NCBI RefSeq assembly: GCF_030867095.1
Contig: NC_081826.1
Coordinates: 37,736,001 to 37,800,000, forward strand
Source: Alligator mississippiensis
Lineage: Eukaryota > Chordata > Crocodylia > Alligatoridae
DNA length: 64,000 nt
Direction: 5' to 3'
The notes beneath the pieces are model-generated. The model had not been told where the DNA came from. It did no database searches and saw only the letters and a program-made list of their open reading frames with translations. Made by a program: the position numbers and the translations under genes. Below, in pieces: positions 1 through 12,210 of this stretch. The first letter of the stretch is position 1. Each line of letters starts with the position of its first letter.

Positions 1-3000
1 CCATTTTGTCTCCTTCTAATGTGTCACTCCATGGAAAGATGTTTGTTTGGTTGTTTGTTGGTGGTGTTGTTGTTGGGTTGGGGAGGGACTTGTACTGCAA
101 TATGATGGCATAGCCTGTAATCCCCCACTATTAGAAAAGATGTTATCAAAAAATACTCCTTTTCACAGGAAATACTGAAGTTCTAACTAGATACAGGATT
201 ATTCATATTTAATGATTGGTTAGAAATTGAGAGAATGAAATACATACAAATTACAATTTATGGTTGCAAAGTGTATATTGCAGCACCACTATAATGCATC
301 CCTTCCTGTCCTTTTTATTAGTCTTTGAATGTCCTCCAAACTGGAATCACCAAATGGCACTCTAATTCTGTTTCAGAAAGACCAGGTACAACATGGAGTT
401 TAAACAGTTTTGTCTTTTTCACTTTTTGTGTTTTGTATTCTTGTGTCTTGAGTTTAAAAAATGGAACTAAACAGATATAATCTCATTTCTGCTATAATAA
501 ACTATATGGAGTATTCTAGTCAGAAGATTTTTTTTCCAACTTTTTCAGTCTTCACAAAATAACAAACATTTTTAAAAAGGCAATGTGTGGGTGGGGACAG
601 GGGAGGAAGAAAGAAAGAGAACTCAAAGCAAACCAGAAAGGCCTGAAACCTAGAAAGTTTCTTTCCTTCAAAATGGGAATAGCCCAATTGGGACCATATT
701 ACTGCCAATCAGACATAGAAAACCCTTAAGCTGTACAGTGATGAATGGCAACATAAAACTGTCAGATCAATAGCTCTATAGATGTGAACAGTATGGTTGA
801 CAAACCATATTTGTGCCAAATCCAATCAGAATGATGATTATAGGTTTTCTTTTATAATGGCCCTACATGGGAAACAGTACTGTTTTCTCAAATACCAGGA
901 ATCTACTAGTCTGACTGCCAAGATGCCAGCATGCTTTGGATCATTTTTAGCCCTACAGGTACCAACCTCTGGTCTTTCTTATACCCACTGAAATTAAGAA
1001 GTTTTTCAGAGACAAGAGTGAGGGTAGATTTTATTATATAACCCAAGAATTAATGATACAAATGGATGGAGATCTGTTCTTTGTTTAGCATTTGAAATCC
1101 AGGTCATCAAAGGCCAAAAGGGGGAAAACAGATGTACATACCAACATATTTACAAGTGTATACCAACAATTAGAGAAAATGCCTGCGTTAACTGCCAGAT
1201 GGAGAGTGGGGGTGAATGTTTGCTATGCCATGTGCATGTGCTGCATGGTTATTTCATATGTACGCAAGACTGCCAACATGTTTTCCTTGGGGACACTGTG
1301 GTGCATTATGAGAAAATGTGGCCTGCCAGAAAAAATAACAAAGCATAAAAAAGCAGAAAATCAAGCAACAGATGAATAGGTTGGAAGGGGGCCATGAAGA
1401 CTACACAAGAGTCCTTGGGCTTGTGTACACTGCCTCTGAGCTGCACCAAGGAGTGTTGCCATGAAGCATCCCCCTCTCATTCACTCATACTCAGCAGGTA
1501 CCATATTCACCAGAGGAGGCAATGCAGCTGCTTTAAAGCATGTGTGCATGTATGCCAATACACATGAACAAGATAGACAGCAGCTTTGGGTGCATGTTCA
1601 GTATGTAGCCTCCTTTGGGCATGTGTGGGCAGAGCATGTCTCATGACTGTGCTTGATGTCCAGCACAGAGGTGGTGTGGACAGGCCCTTTGAAACTGAAC
1701 CATCGGTTGAGTCCAACCAACCCTAAACTGAAAAGGTAAGAGACATAAATATTAGTCCTTTTTTCAAATTCTGCTTCCTCTCTTTTTAGACTCTTCCCTT
1801 TCTACAGTAGCAACACATAGGGACTTGAGACTTCACAAATGTTTTCCTGAATGATGCATAATCAAATCACAGGAGAAAAAAATACCGGTATTAAACATAT
1901 ATATGCTTCTTCCTTACAGTGATGTTATTTTTCATTAGGAAAATCAACACAGCATGAAATCCTTAAAGACCTGTTCTATTCACTGTTTATTCAATGATGC
2001 TTCAGTGTTGGCAGCCTATCACTCCTGTCCAGTCTGGTCTCTGGTTCCCCTGGTAAAGTCGTTGACAGATCCTCATTTGGTTTCTCCACCTCCAAATAAT
2101 TTTTCTACTGCCCTCTGATATTTTGAGGGACCTCATAAAGTATGACAGGGTTAACAAAGTTTGATAAAGTGTAAACTGGGTCTTTGGGTCTTAAGTCAAG
2201 TTTGTTCAACTGTTGTTGCTCTCTTGCAAATCGTAAGAGGTTTGCCAGATGGAGAAGCTACCATCTGTACAGTGGAGTAACCAGTTTTACTTGCCAGGCA
2301 GTGTTGCTTCCAACTCCCCCACATCCCTCTCATCCATACCCCATCTTTTGTAACTATACTTAGCTTTTATACACATACTTATCTGTATGTCTTGTTGAGG
2401 AGGGGTCTGTGAGTGTGTTTAGTCGATCACTATGAACTTGAGTATAATGCAGGTATCATATTGCCTTAATAGATCTAAAGAAAGCTTTGATTTTTAGTGA
2501 TTGCATCAATATTAAATGCATTTTAACAAACTGAACTGCAATTTAACATTTTTAAAATGTTAAAATATGGAAATAGAGGTTATTGTATCAAATGTGTTCC
2601 ACTGGGTTATAAACTATCACGATCTTTCTGACTGTGAAAAATAGAGATGTGCTTATGTCTTTGATACCTCCCTCAGGAACTTATTATAAGTCCCTTCTCT
2701 AGGATACATTTGCATATTGATATAGTATAATTTTATATATTTTAGTCTGGATTTCTGTATGAGACAGTGCATCAAATTAACATTTAAAGGAACAGTGTCA
2801 AGTTGAAAGTTGCATTGCCATTGGAAAAATCTTGTCCCTATTATTTTAACAATGAGTTCCTGAGATTACCATAACCAAAATACATTTTCAGCATTATTTT
2901 CTCTTTTTTCCTGCTTTCCGTATTATGTGTATTTGAGAGTTATTTCTGTATAGTCACCTCCATCTTTACGTGGCTGTTCACTTGCACTTCCTTTCTCATG

Positions 3001-3624
3001 CTTAACTTGATCACCATGTTGGTTGCTTGCATATGGAGGAGACAGATGGCATTTTAGGGCTTCTTGTCTTCTCTGATAGTGAGGGCAAGATCTGATGGTG
3101 GAAGCTGGAACTAAAGAAAATGGCGAGTTGCAGATTTCTGGCAGTCAGGTGATTTTACCATGGGGATGGTGGGCAGTTAGCATTTCAGGGTTTAAGTTGG
3201 ATGCCTTTTGAGTATGTGCTGTATTTTCAGTTATGTGGAACTCTGACTGTGTGCAAGGAAATAAGGAAGACCAGGCTCTGTAGTAGGGACAGGCATTTCT
3301 GGATTTGTTTTCTCTCCCCTCTTCATCCTTGTTCCTCTTGAGCTTTCAAGTTTCTTATAATACTAGTTGCATTCTATTGATATGATATCGATTTATTGTG
3401 TTTAATCCATCCACCCCCTGCCTCAGGGCTTCTGCTGGCCACCTGTAGGAGCTAAAATATTTTTTTTCACTCTTTAAACATATAACTTGCCTTTTGGTTT
3501 TGTTTTTCAGTTTTCCTTTCTCTGAAGCACTAGTGTACTAGAACTTCTCATGGTGCTGAGGCACCTTCTCAGGAGTCGTACTAATTAAAGTGCCTGCAAC
3601 TTCTCATGTATTCATCTTTTTGTG

Positions 3625-3674
3625 GGGGTGCTTTAACTAAAGCTCGTTCAATGAGCTTTAGTTTAAAGCACCCC
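3625..3674. repeat. Hairpin-forming inverted repeat
   Basis: The left arm (3625-3645, beginning GGGGTGCTTTAACTAAAG) is the reverse complement of the right arm (3653-3674) except for one inserted base, with a 7-nt loop GTTCAAT. Such near-perfect small palindromes are typical cores of MITEs, and the following 150 bases also carry short inverted words. It is probably the core of a decayed MITE; its outer ends could not be fixed. Confidence 0.6.
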
Positions 3675-4214
3675 TGCCACCCTTTTGAAGCATGGGGACA
3701 CTGAATGCATATGATGCTGAGGTTGCTGGAACATGCTTATTAGTACATTCTAGCAGACTCAGTTAATTGAGCCTGCTCTGACGCATTCTAATTAGGATAC
3801 ATTGGAGCAGGCGTCAAGCATGTGTATAGATGCCTTTTATCGGGGAGGAATTTCCATCTCCTCCACCCCCTCCAGTGAGATTGGCAAGGACTATAGGACT
3901 AATGTTTTGTTATATTTTAGTTCTGCTTTCCTCTCTAGTGTGGTCCATGGGCCATTTCCTGGCATCCCCCAGTCATTTTTCACCTAAGATATTCCCTGCT
4001 ATTGCAGGGACCCAAGGCTTTGGTGGCGTTCTTGGTCTCTGCTGCTCTCTTTTCTGGCACATTGTCATTTTTGAAGCCATTAGTTTCTTGTATCCTAAGT
4101 GTGTCATGTGACCTTAAGGGTTACTTTGTGGATGGGGTACACAGCAGGGGCCAGAGCAGACATGCCTGTAGACCCTTCTGGGTTTAACATCTGTTACATG
4201 GTTGCTTGCATTTT

Positions 4215-4612
4215 TAGGGACTGGTGACAAAAACAATCAAGGGCTTGGAAAGCATATCATACAAGGAGAGGTTGAAGAAACTAGGCATATTCAGCTTGCA
4301 GTAAAAGCACTTAAGAGATGACATGATAGCAGTCTTCAAATATTTGAAGGGCTGCCATAAAGAAGCGGTAACGTGCCTTTTCTCTCTTGCTGCTGCAGAG
4401 AGTAGGGTGAGGACCAGTGATTTGAAATTGTAGCAAAGTAGGTTTAGGGTAAATATCAGGAAAAACTTCTTCACTGTTAGAACAGTGAAGCAGTGGAATA
4501 GACTGTCTAGGGAAGTTGTGGACTCTCTTTTACTGGAGTTGTTCAATGAAAGGTTGGACAGCTACTGGCTGGGAGTGATCTAGGAATAGCTATGCCTGTG
4601 TTCTCCTATGGG
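4215..4612 (+). mobile_element. CR1 LINE 3' fragment (old)
   Basis: This reads as the last part of CR1 ORF2 and the 3' UTR in decayed form. It shows the order 'Y-E-E-R-L-K-K-L-G-I-F-S-L', then 'L-R-D-D-M-I-A-V-F-K-Y', then 'V-N-I-R-K-N-F-F-T-V' and 'W-N-R-L-S-R-E-V-V-D-S', which is the usual C-terminal CR1 sequence. It is more diverged than the CR1 copies at 4925 and 15144, so it is an older insertion or a different subfamily. The terminal short repeat is not recognisable. Confidence 0.7.
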
Positions 4613-4904
4613 TGTTACCCATGCTTTTCAGCTTTGCTGGTTGCTCCCTGCCCCAACTTCCTGCTACATATGTAAGTATTTTTTAAGCCTTCCTCAGAGG
4701 CATTGAGTGTTGGCTGTAGCCAAAGCTAGAGATTTTGACTGGGTTGTGCCAATTCTCCTACTATGACTAAAGCTGGAGGTTCCTGGCTAGAGGGTCTTGC
4801 TTCTCCACTCAGGATCAGACTGATCACCATATTTGGGGGTGAGGAAGGGATACCAGCCCTGATCAGATTGGTATGGACTTGTCAGAACCCATTAATTAGA
4901 TGCC

Positions 4905-4924
4905 TATAGCACAGAGGAGAATTC
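4905..4924 (+). repeat. Left target-site duplication of CR1
   Basis: This 20-base word is repeated at 5889-5908 with a single G/A difference and exactly brackets the minus-strand CR1. The right copy sits at the 5'-truncation point, as expected for target-primed reverse transcription. Confidence 0.75.
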
Positions 4925-5888
4925 ATAGATTCATAGATTCATAGATGTTAGGGTCGGAAGGGACCTCAATAGATCATCGAGTCCGACCCCCTGCATAGGC
5001 AGGAAAGAGTGCTGGGTCTAGATGACCCCAGCTAGATGCCTATCTAACCTCCTCTTGAAGACCCCCAGGGTAGGGGAGAGCACCACCTCCCTTGGGAGCC
5101 CGTTCCAGACCTTGGCCACTCTAACGATGAAGAAGTTCTTCCTGATGTCCAATCTAAATCTGCTCTCTACTAGCTTGTGGCCATTGTTTCTTGTAACCCC
5201 CGGGGGTGCCTTGGTGAATAAATACTCACCAATTCCCTTCTGTGCCCCCGTAATGAACTTATAGGCAGCCACAAGGTCGCCTCTCAACCTTCTCTTGTGG
5301 AGGCTGAAAAGGTCCAGTTTCTCTAGTCTGTCCTCGTAGGGCTTGGTCTGCAGGCCCTTAACCATACGAGTGGCCCTTCTCTGGACCCAGGTTATCTGCA
5401 TCCCTCTTGAAGTGCGGCGCCCAGAATTGCACGCAGTACTCCAGCTGCAGTCTGACCAGCGCCCGATAGAGGGGAAGTATCACCTCCTTGGACCTATTCG
5501 TCATGCATCTGCTGATGCACAATAAAGTGCCATTGGCTTTTCTGATGGCTTTGTCATGCTGCTGACTCATGTTCATCTTAGAGTCCACTAGGACTCCAAG
5601 ATCCCTTTCCACTTCCATGCCACCCAGCAGGTCATTCCCTAGGCTGTAGGTGTGCTGGACATTTTTCCTCCCTAGGTGCAGCACTTTGCACTTCTCCTTG
5701 TTGAACTGCATTCTGTTGTTTTCTGCCCACTTGTCCAACCTGTCCAGGTCTGCCTGCAGCTGTTCCCTGCCCTCCGGCGTGTCCCCTTCCCCCCATAGCT
5801 TTGTGTCATCTGCAAGCTTGGACAGAGTACATTTCACTCCCTCGTCCAAGTCGCTGATGAAGACATTAAAGAGTATCGGTCTAATTGG
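4925..5888 (-). mobile_element. CR1 LINE, 5'-truncated, with target-site duplication
   Basis: This minus-strand copy begins in the reverse transcriptase just before the ADD catalytic motif (translated [12 protein letters not shown], then L-A-D-D-T-K-L-W-G) and runs through the C-terminal domain to the 3' end with tandem ATTCATAG words (4921-4950 on the + strand). One frameshift near 5360-5400 splits the ORF2 remnant into two overlapping frames. The first catalytic-motif residue is Leu where related copies have Phe. The element is bounded by near-identical 20-base direct repeats at 4905-4924 and 5889-5908 (TATAGCACAGAGGA followed by GAATTC or AAATTC). It is the same subfamily as the copy ending at 16680. 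Confidence 0.9.
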
Positions 5889-5908
5889 TATAGCACAGAG
5901 GAAAATTC
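5889..5908 (+). repeat. Right target-site duplication of CR1
   Basis: This is the partner of 4905-4924, at the 5' truncation point of the CR1 copy. Confidence 0.75.
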
Positions 5909-5971
5909 CATTGGTTTGATACATATGGCACAGTTTTGCTGTCAATCATTCTGGTGGCAGTAACTAGGTCA

Positions 5972-6529
5972 TGGTGGAAAATTCCGCTATGCCTGAACCC
6001 AGTAACCAAATGCTATAGTAGTGGAAAATTACAGCTTAGAAAAAGTTCCTGCCATCCTCATGCAGATACATACACCATTATTGGCCAGTTTTAAATTATT
6101 CCTACGTGGCGATTAGCGATTGGCTTGCTAGCCATATAAAAGTTAAGAGCAGTTTCTGCCCAAGTTGGAGAACTCCGAGCACGTGAGAGAGTGAGAACTC
6201 TGTATACATCTTGGAGACCTCAGAGAACACCTCAGAGGCAACTTGGAGGACTGATCACCCGACAAGAACTCCCCATCACCAACCCAAATTTAGACGTAAA
6301 CCGACGACTGCTGGCCCATACACCTCTGCAGACCGACCTAACGAATCCTGTACCTGTTTGCAACTGTAATCTAAGTCAGCTTTCGTCCTGCACTATAACC
6401 ATCAGCAGTGTAAGTAAACAATCCATTCATTACCAATACGCATCTGTGCCTAATTCCGCTTCATCGGTCATAAGTACCCGCCTGACGTTCTGGGCTCCCG
6501 GCCAAAGCCCGGCTGCCGGTCGGCCACCA
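5972..6529 (+). mobile_element. Solo-LTR-like remnant
   Basis: A 558-bp segment begins TGGTGG and ends CCACCA, giving short inverted ends of the TG...CA type. It contains a good TATA box (TATAAA at 6135-6140) followed by a GC-richer stretch, the layout of an LTR promoter and R/U5 region. I see no internal coding region, primer-binding site or second copy nearby, so it would be a solo LTR of an old retrovirus-like or Gypsy-like element. A clear short target duplication is not visible, so the ends are provisional. The 135-residue open frame inside it is not treated as a gene. Confidence 0.4.
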
Positions 6530-7187
6530 CAGGACTGTGAGGTGCTTTTGCCTGCCTTTGTAGCAGTGGGGTGTGTCCCTCTACCTGGGATGTCTTAAGC
6601 ACATATTAACAATCTTTTCATAAAAACAAGACATTTGTTGCCATGGTTCTCCTACTTTACCTGTGAAACATTAGGATGTTATGTCTTTTATTATAACAGG
6701 GTTATGCTAATGTGGCAGAGCACAATTGGGGTGCTCACCACTTAGGGTACTGCTGCAGGTTACAGAGGAGCCTGCATGGTGAGCAGCAGGGAGACACCTC
6801 CCATGGTAGCCACTTTAAGGGGGAAGGTGTGTGACAGAGCATCTCTGGTACTCTGTCACTGTTAGAGCTGAGAGCAAGCAGCCAGCAGGTGCAGGCCAGC
6901 CCTGATGAGGCAGCTGTCTTAGATCCCAGCTCTCAGGGCTGAGGCAGCAGTTTGCTGCCAGTTGCTGAAGGAGCAACAACACACAGCTGAGCTGCTGTTC
7001 ATGCAACAGTTTGGAGGTATGGGAGGAACTAAGGGGATGGCAGGAGGTTCCTATGGGCCCAGAGTGGTCCCAAGCTCCAGGAAGAAGGCTGAGTCCTAGT
7101 GAGAACAAGGTCTAGAAAGGGGGCTAACAGCTGATAGGCCTACAAGGGGGCTAGGCAAGCCCCAGAGTAGAAGAGGACTCTCTGGTG

Positions 7188-7374
7188 CAGGGGAAGGCAA
7201 TTATTTTGGACAGAGGGCTGCTTACTGAGTTTTGGCAAGCCATCAAGGGCCGCATGACAGGCAGCCCAGGGCAGATAAATATTAATTTTCTAAAATTTTT
7301 AGGGGCCCCCTGGGCTGAATAGAGTGGCCTGGAGGGCCGCATCCAGCCCCTGGGACTCATTTTGCCCACCTCTG
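7188..7374 (+). mobile_element. hAT-type MITE with intact 8-bp TSD
   Basis: This 187-bp element begins CAGGGGAAGGCAATTATTTT and ends ATTTTGCCCACCTCTG. These are imperfect terminal inverted repeats of the widespread hAT pattern CAGGGGTGGGCAAA. It is flanked by a perfect 8-base direct repeat CTCTGGTG (7180-7187 and 7375-7382), the target-duplication length of the hAT superfamily. It has no coding capacity, so it was mobilised in trans. Confidence 0.88.
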
Positions 7375-8504
7375 CTCTGGTGGGACCCAGGAGAGACCCC
7401 TCTGGAGTATGGGGGTCAGCAGCTGCTAGGCTGACTTCTGATCCCTTGCTCTGGTCAATGCAAGAGGGCCAGGGCCAGAAGGGCAGTTATGCCGAATGCA
7501 AGGGGTAGGCCAGGACCAAGGTGAGCTATCTGGCACCCTGACTGGCCTGGAGGCAGGGCCAGAGCCCATATGGGCTGAAGGTCCCTCCGATGGGGGGGAA
7601 CTTAACAGCTGAAAAAGGTAGGGGTCAGCCAGCATGCAAGCTGTTATAATATTGGAATGGGGTCAGAATGAGAGCTGGGCCCAATGAGAGAGAGAGAGCC
7701 TAAGGACATCATCCAGCAGCCCTAAGGACAGAACTAGACCAGGACAGGTAGGTCTGCTTGGTCCTGAGTAAGATGAAAAACTGCACCCTGCCAGGGAAGG
7801 GTGTCCCCAAGAAATGCCATACCAGTTGCCTCCCCAGTGAATGGCAGGCAGGGGTGCCTTAAAACCCCAGCTCCCACCATCTGGTGGGTTGTTAAGACTG
7901 GAGGACAGTGGGGCCAGGCACGCCCAGGGTAGGCACCTGAATCCAGTGTGAGTAGTGTGGGGCAGGCACACTTGTTAAGAAACACCTGAGCCCCATGTGG
8001 CGGTATAAGGCCCCAGGGAGGGGCAGTGGAGACCCCAAAGAATAGTGGGGCCAGGCATGCCCAGGGAGGGGCACCTGAGCCCATGGGGGTGTAAGATCCT
8101 GGTAGTAGTAGGGCCAGAGGCACCTGAGCCTGGGGGAGATGTAAGACCCTGAGGCCCCAGTATAGTGGTTGAGTTTGGGCCCCAGAGAGGGGGATGTATT
8201 GAAGCCTCAGGAAGGGAGCAGCTAGGCCCTGATAAGTCTTTGGATGACTGAGGCTGCAAATGGGCCTGAGGCTGAGTGGGTGAGTAATTGACCTTAGCGG
8301 GGGAGCAAGAATGAGGTACCCAGTGTGGTGCTTGGGGGTTAGATCTGTGCCCAAGGTGAATTGGCTGGTCACTGCTCAGATGAGGGTCACGGGAGAGGCC
8401 TGAAAGGCTGCACCAGGGCCAGTCAAGGAGCATGAGTAGGAAAGCCTGATGGCCTATGCAATCGCCCAAAGGGGTAGGGGAGGTTGGGTGTGGCTCAGTG
8501 AGGA

Positions 8505-8595
8505 GCAGCATGTAAGAGGCCTTGTGAGAGAGGGCAGAGTGCAAGAGGCCCCAGTGAGACGGGGGCAGTATGAATGAGGCCCAATGGAACAGTGT
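8505..8595 (+). repeat. Degenerate ~30-bp tandem repeat
   Basis: Three units start at about 8505, 8534 and 8565 (GCAGCATGTAAGAGGCC, GCAGAGTGCAAGAGGCC, GCAGTATGAATGAGGCC), each followed by a G/A-rich spacer. This is a decayed minisatellite inside the 6830-8868 element. Confidence 0.6.
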
Positions 8596-8910
8596 GATAA
8601 GATGAATGAATAGGGCCAAGAAGGAGGCTGAAGTTGGCCTGGACACGAGCTGGAGCTAAAACCAATTCAAGGATGTCATCTGTGAGGCATGGGACATGAT
8701 AAGGGAAGGTTGGAGTCTGTCCATCAGGGTCTTAAATGAGCAGCCTTCCACATTTATTACAACCATTATCATAACAACAAGGTATGACAGATGAGACGGG
8801 ACAGATTGCTCTAGACAGGCAGGGAGGCTGGTACTGTGACCAGGCCTGGGAGTTTGCACCCTGTCACAGTAGTTTTACAAATAATTTAAGATCTGGATTG
8901 CATTAGGATG

Positions 8911-9010
8911 GTTTGGACAGGGATGATTCTGCTTCAGGCAGGGTGTTGAACTAGATGGCCTTTGGAGGTCCCTTCCAGCCCTGCTTCTCTATGATTCTAT
9001 AATTCTGTGT
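8911..9010 (+). mobile_element. CR1 LINE 3'-end fragment
   Basis: The 3'-terminal CR1 signature is present: 'GGTGTTGAACTAGATGGCC', then 'AGGTCCCTTCCAGCCCTGCT', then tandem ATGATTCTAT-type words. Only the 3' UTR remains, with no ORF2 sequence. Confidence 0.75.
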
Positions 9011-9383
9011 CTCAGTGACCCAGGCAGTTCCTTCCAGTCCTCTTTTCCTATTCTCTAGCATAATTTGATATCAGTCTGAAGCCCAGTTTACATGTGGCAG
9101 CAGCTCATATGCATGCTCTTGCCCAAGCTCACTAAGAAGGTATTTAGTCATCACAGTAGCCGTAGCAGAGCTGAGACCCAAGAGACCCCAAGCAAGTCCT
9201 TGCACAAGGGAAGAGGAAGGGGAAGTGGCATGATTCTAGTTCTAGTCTATATCTGGGTTTGATAAATTCCTAAGTATTTTGGGAATAGCATCTTGAGCCA
9301 ATTGCCAACTTTACTGGCCCCTACAAAGGCCTAACTTAGCAGGCTCTGTTGGGAGTTAAACAGATCTGTAGGGAAAACAATCG

Positions 9384-9418
9384 CATCTGGCCCGCGGGCC
9401 ACATTTTGCCCACCCTTG
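9384..9418 (+). mobile_element. hAT-like right terminus (fragment)
   Basis: The stretch reads CTGGCCCGCGGGCCACATTT followed by TGCCCACCCTTG. This matches the right end of hAT MITEs elsewhere in the window (7188-7374, 21595-23164). No matching left end was found within a few hundred bases, so it is a fragment. Confidence 0.5.
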
Positions 9419-9454
9419 TACTATATGAAGCCTTCAAGAAGGCTTCATATAGTA
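9419..9454. repeat. Perfect 36-bp palindrome
   Basis: Two perfectly complementary 17-base arms (9419-9435, TACTATATGAAGCCTTC, and 9438-9454) are separated by only two bases (AA). The palindrome abuts the hAT-like terminus ending at 9418. Confidence 0.9.
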
Positions 9455-12210
9455 ACAGAGAAGCGGACAACACTGATGGCCCATATCAGCCTCTTAAACA
9501 CCACACAACCTGCAGTCATGGTCTGGCTGGCAAAGCTGTTTCCTCATTTTCAAATCCACTGGCCCACTAAGGGTGACTTTCATGGCTGTACAAATTGTCC
9601 ACGGGAGGCCCATGTACCCCATATCTCTCATAAGCCATCTTATTTTGACAAAAAATTTGGAAGCATCCACAGATGTTTCGAAAACACAGTTTGAAAATTC
9701 CGGCTACAACCTAAACCCCTGCATTTTTAATGTGAACACTTTGGGCACGAGCATTCATTTGGCAGTCTCAGAGATTAAGCTGCAGTGATTCATTCTTGCT
9801 CGAAGGATGAAGTTTGAGGTTTAATTTTGAATTCCATTACTTTTTCAGTCACTGATGGACCCATGGCATTTCATCCCCACTAGGCATGTTATGCTGTGTT
9901 TCCCAAGGCAGTGGCATAGTTTGGAGCCACATGCAGCTTGGCCACGTGTTGTGACTGGGTTTGTAAGGGACAGACCTGATGGAGGCAGTAACTTCCCCCC
10001 AGAAGCAGCATCATGTTAGCAATTCCAGTTGTCAGCATGGTGCATTTTGTGCATCATTCTCCACCCTACAGATCCTTTCTACCGTTGGCATCACACCAGG
10101 ATCACAGTGACTTTCCACCAAACTGTACAATGCCAAGTGCCACCACAAGCTTCTCATCCCTCCCTCCCACCTCCCGAACAACCCCCTTTGCGCTTCTAGT
10201 GAAGGGACTTCATCCCTGCAGTAAGGGTAATGTTGCATCACAACTTTATCTGGCAGGGCTGCAAAGACACCTTCTTATATGGGATGTAAAAATAGCATTT
10301 ACAGTTTCACACAAAGACAAAAATGCCAGTGAGGTTTTGACTGGTAGCCACTCTTCCTGATTTGGAATCCATAAAGAAGCCTAAAAGCCTGGGTTGATAA
10401 AGCTCCAGTTCGAGACAGTAGCAAAATCCTTAGTGAGACCTTAGTGAAAGGTGTTTTTTTCAGGTCTTTATTTTCTTCATGAGATCTCATTTTGTTCTCA
10501 ATGGCTCCTGATCCTGGCTTAGTATAGTAAAATGCATTTCCCAGAAATCCATGCCACTGTCACTACCACCATCCACCATTCTCTAATTTCTGGCCAACTA
10601 TAGCAAAAATATGCAGTCCACATGAAAGTCACTGGACCGAGTTCAGCAACAGCATACTTGGTGGCATGGATTATGTCCTGGGCATCAGTTGGTAACAAAA
10701 CAGGTGAAAGTGGCAAAGCACTAAAGTTTGTAGCAAATAATGCCTTGCTGCAAGTGTCAATTTATGTGGAAAGCTGAGGAGGGGAGCATTTGGCAGGAAG
10801 ATCACCCTATTGTGAAGAGCAAGGCATTGCTGGTTTCCTTTCCTGCTATAGGCACATACTAGCCCAATTCCTGATGTAGAAAGTACAGTTACATGCTATA
10901 GCTTGTATTAAATAGCAACCCACGAGAGGGTCATGTGACCCCAACATACTTTTCTTTGTTAGTGGTTTATGTCAGTGTTGGCTGTCAGCTGCTCTGATGG
11001 GAAGTCTGCCTAGAAGGAGATTGCCATGGCGTGAGTCACTTGAGTCAGCTCTGTACCTTTCCAGCCCTCTTAGTAGTAGAAACTATTGCTGATCATGGTA
11101 CTAAACCAACAGTAGGGCAAGCCCAAGACTCCTATTATGCCCTGTCCCACTACAGGTGGAGAAAGCTTCTTGTGCCCTCTGTTTCTCTGCTGGCCCAGGC
11201 GTTGGTGCTGAGCATTATGTCTCTGGCTCAATGGCTTTCCTAACATGTTCACACTGTTACATATAAACCTGCTTTGTTTGACAGCTTCCTCTTTAATACA
11301 GCATAAATCCCAGTGTAGCAATACTGAAATAATACAGGGGCAAATCCTGAGCAACTTCAGCTTTCATCAGATTTACTTCAGAAAAATTCCACTGAACTTC
11401 TGAGTAAGAAGAACCTTGTCTAAGACTGTAAGAATTTGTCCAGAGTAACCATTGTCAGTATGAAAGGAACATTAACTATGTTATTCCCATCTGGCTTTGG
11501 ATCTCCTGGAATAGCTCATCTGTTATTCCCCTCACACAGTGCTCTTAAAAGGAGCCTGTCAGATGAGGACATTGCTAAAACAGCTTGTTTTGTTCTAAAA
11601 TTTGCATATTTTTACTATGGTAACTTTGATTAGCATAAACAATACCATGTGCAGACTGAAGTCATTCTACTTACCCCCCCCGGTACATATATATCAGGTA
11701 GGGGGATGGAGTGATCTATGCTGCCCCTCTCAGATAAAAGTTTAACCATTTCAAGATAAGGTTCAGCCCTGCTGTAATCCCTGCAAACCCTGCCTGCTGC
11801 CTACCAGGGGGCAGGGTTAAACACTGACTGTCCCTTGCTTTTATTTTCCCACTCCCTTTCTCTTCCTTGACTCCCCCATTCACTACATTCATGCCATTCA
11901 CTACATGTGTTATCCCCTTATCCCCTCCAGCCTCATCCTATCTGTTCTTGCATCTCATAGATCGTAAACACTCCAGAGTGAGACTGTTTCCTTTTCTATT
12001 TTTATGCACTGCACAGCCCCATGGGACCCCAGTTCTGACTTGGAGCCTTTGGGAATTTCTACAACGCAGGTGATGGTGATGATGAAGTTGCCAGTTATTT
12101 TCCCAGTCAAGTCAGGTTTTAACACTGAAAGTTCCTTTCCAGAAGCTACATTTATTTCTATAACTCGATTCATGGAAGACTCAAGTTGAAAGAGATCAGA
12201 CAGTAAAATC

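Larger units (their letters stand above)
6830..8868 (+). mobile_element. Unclassified interspersed element with TGTGACAG ends
   Basis: The segment is bounded by inverted ends TGTGACAG (6830-6837) and CTGTCACA (8861-8868). It is G-rich and repetitive inside, unlike its flanks. Words such as GGGCCAGGCAYGCCCAGGG and GGCACCTGAG recur at irregular 60-130 base spacing (7911-8160), and three ~30-base degenerate units (8505-8595) share the pattern GCAG..TG.AAGAGGCC. It carries a later hAT MITE (7188-7374). The TG...CA ends suggest an LTR-like fossil, but no flanking duplication is convincing and it could be a non-autonomous DNA element. Long open frames on the minus strand are compositional. Confidence 0.35.

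Noticed and set aside
6191-6598. 135-residue open frame
   Set aside because: It lies within an LTR-like segment downstream of a TATA box, with no recognisable domain and no family evidence.
7734-8646. Overlapping 212- and 223-residue minus-strand open frames
   Set aside because: They are Pro/Leu/Ser-rich, overlap in different frames, and lie in a repetitive G-rich element; no motif or start context supports a gene.
10013-10360. 115-residue open frame in the NCALD intron
   Set aside because: No motif, no splice or promoter context; it is expected by chance in 64 kb.
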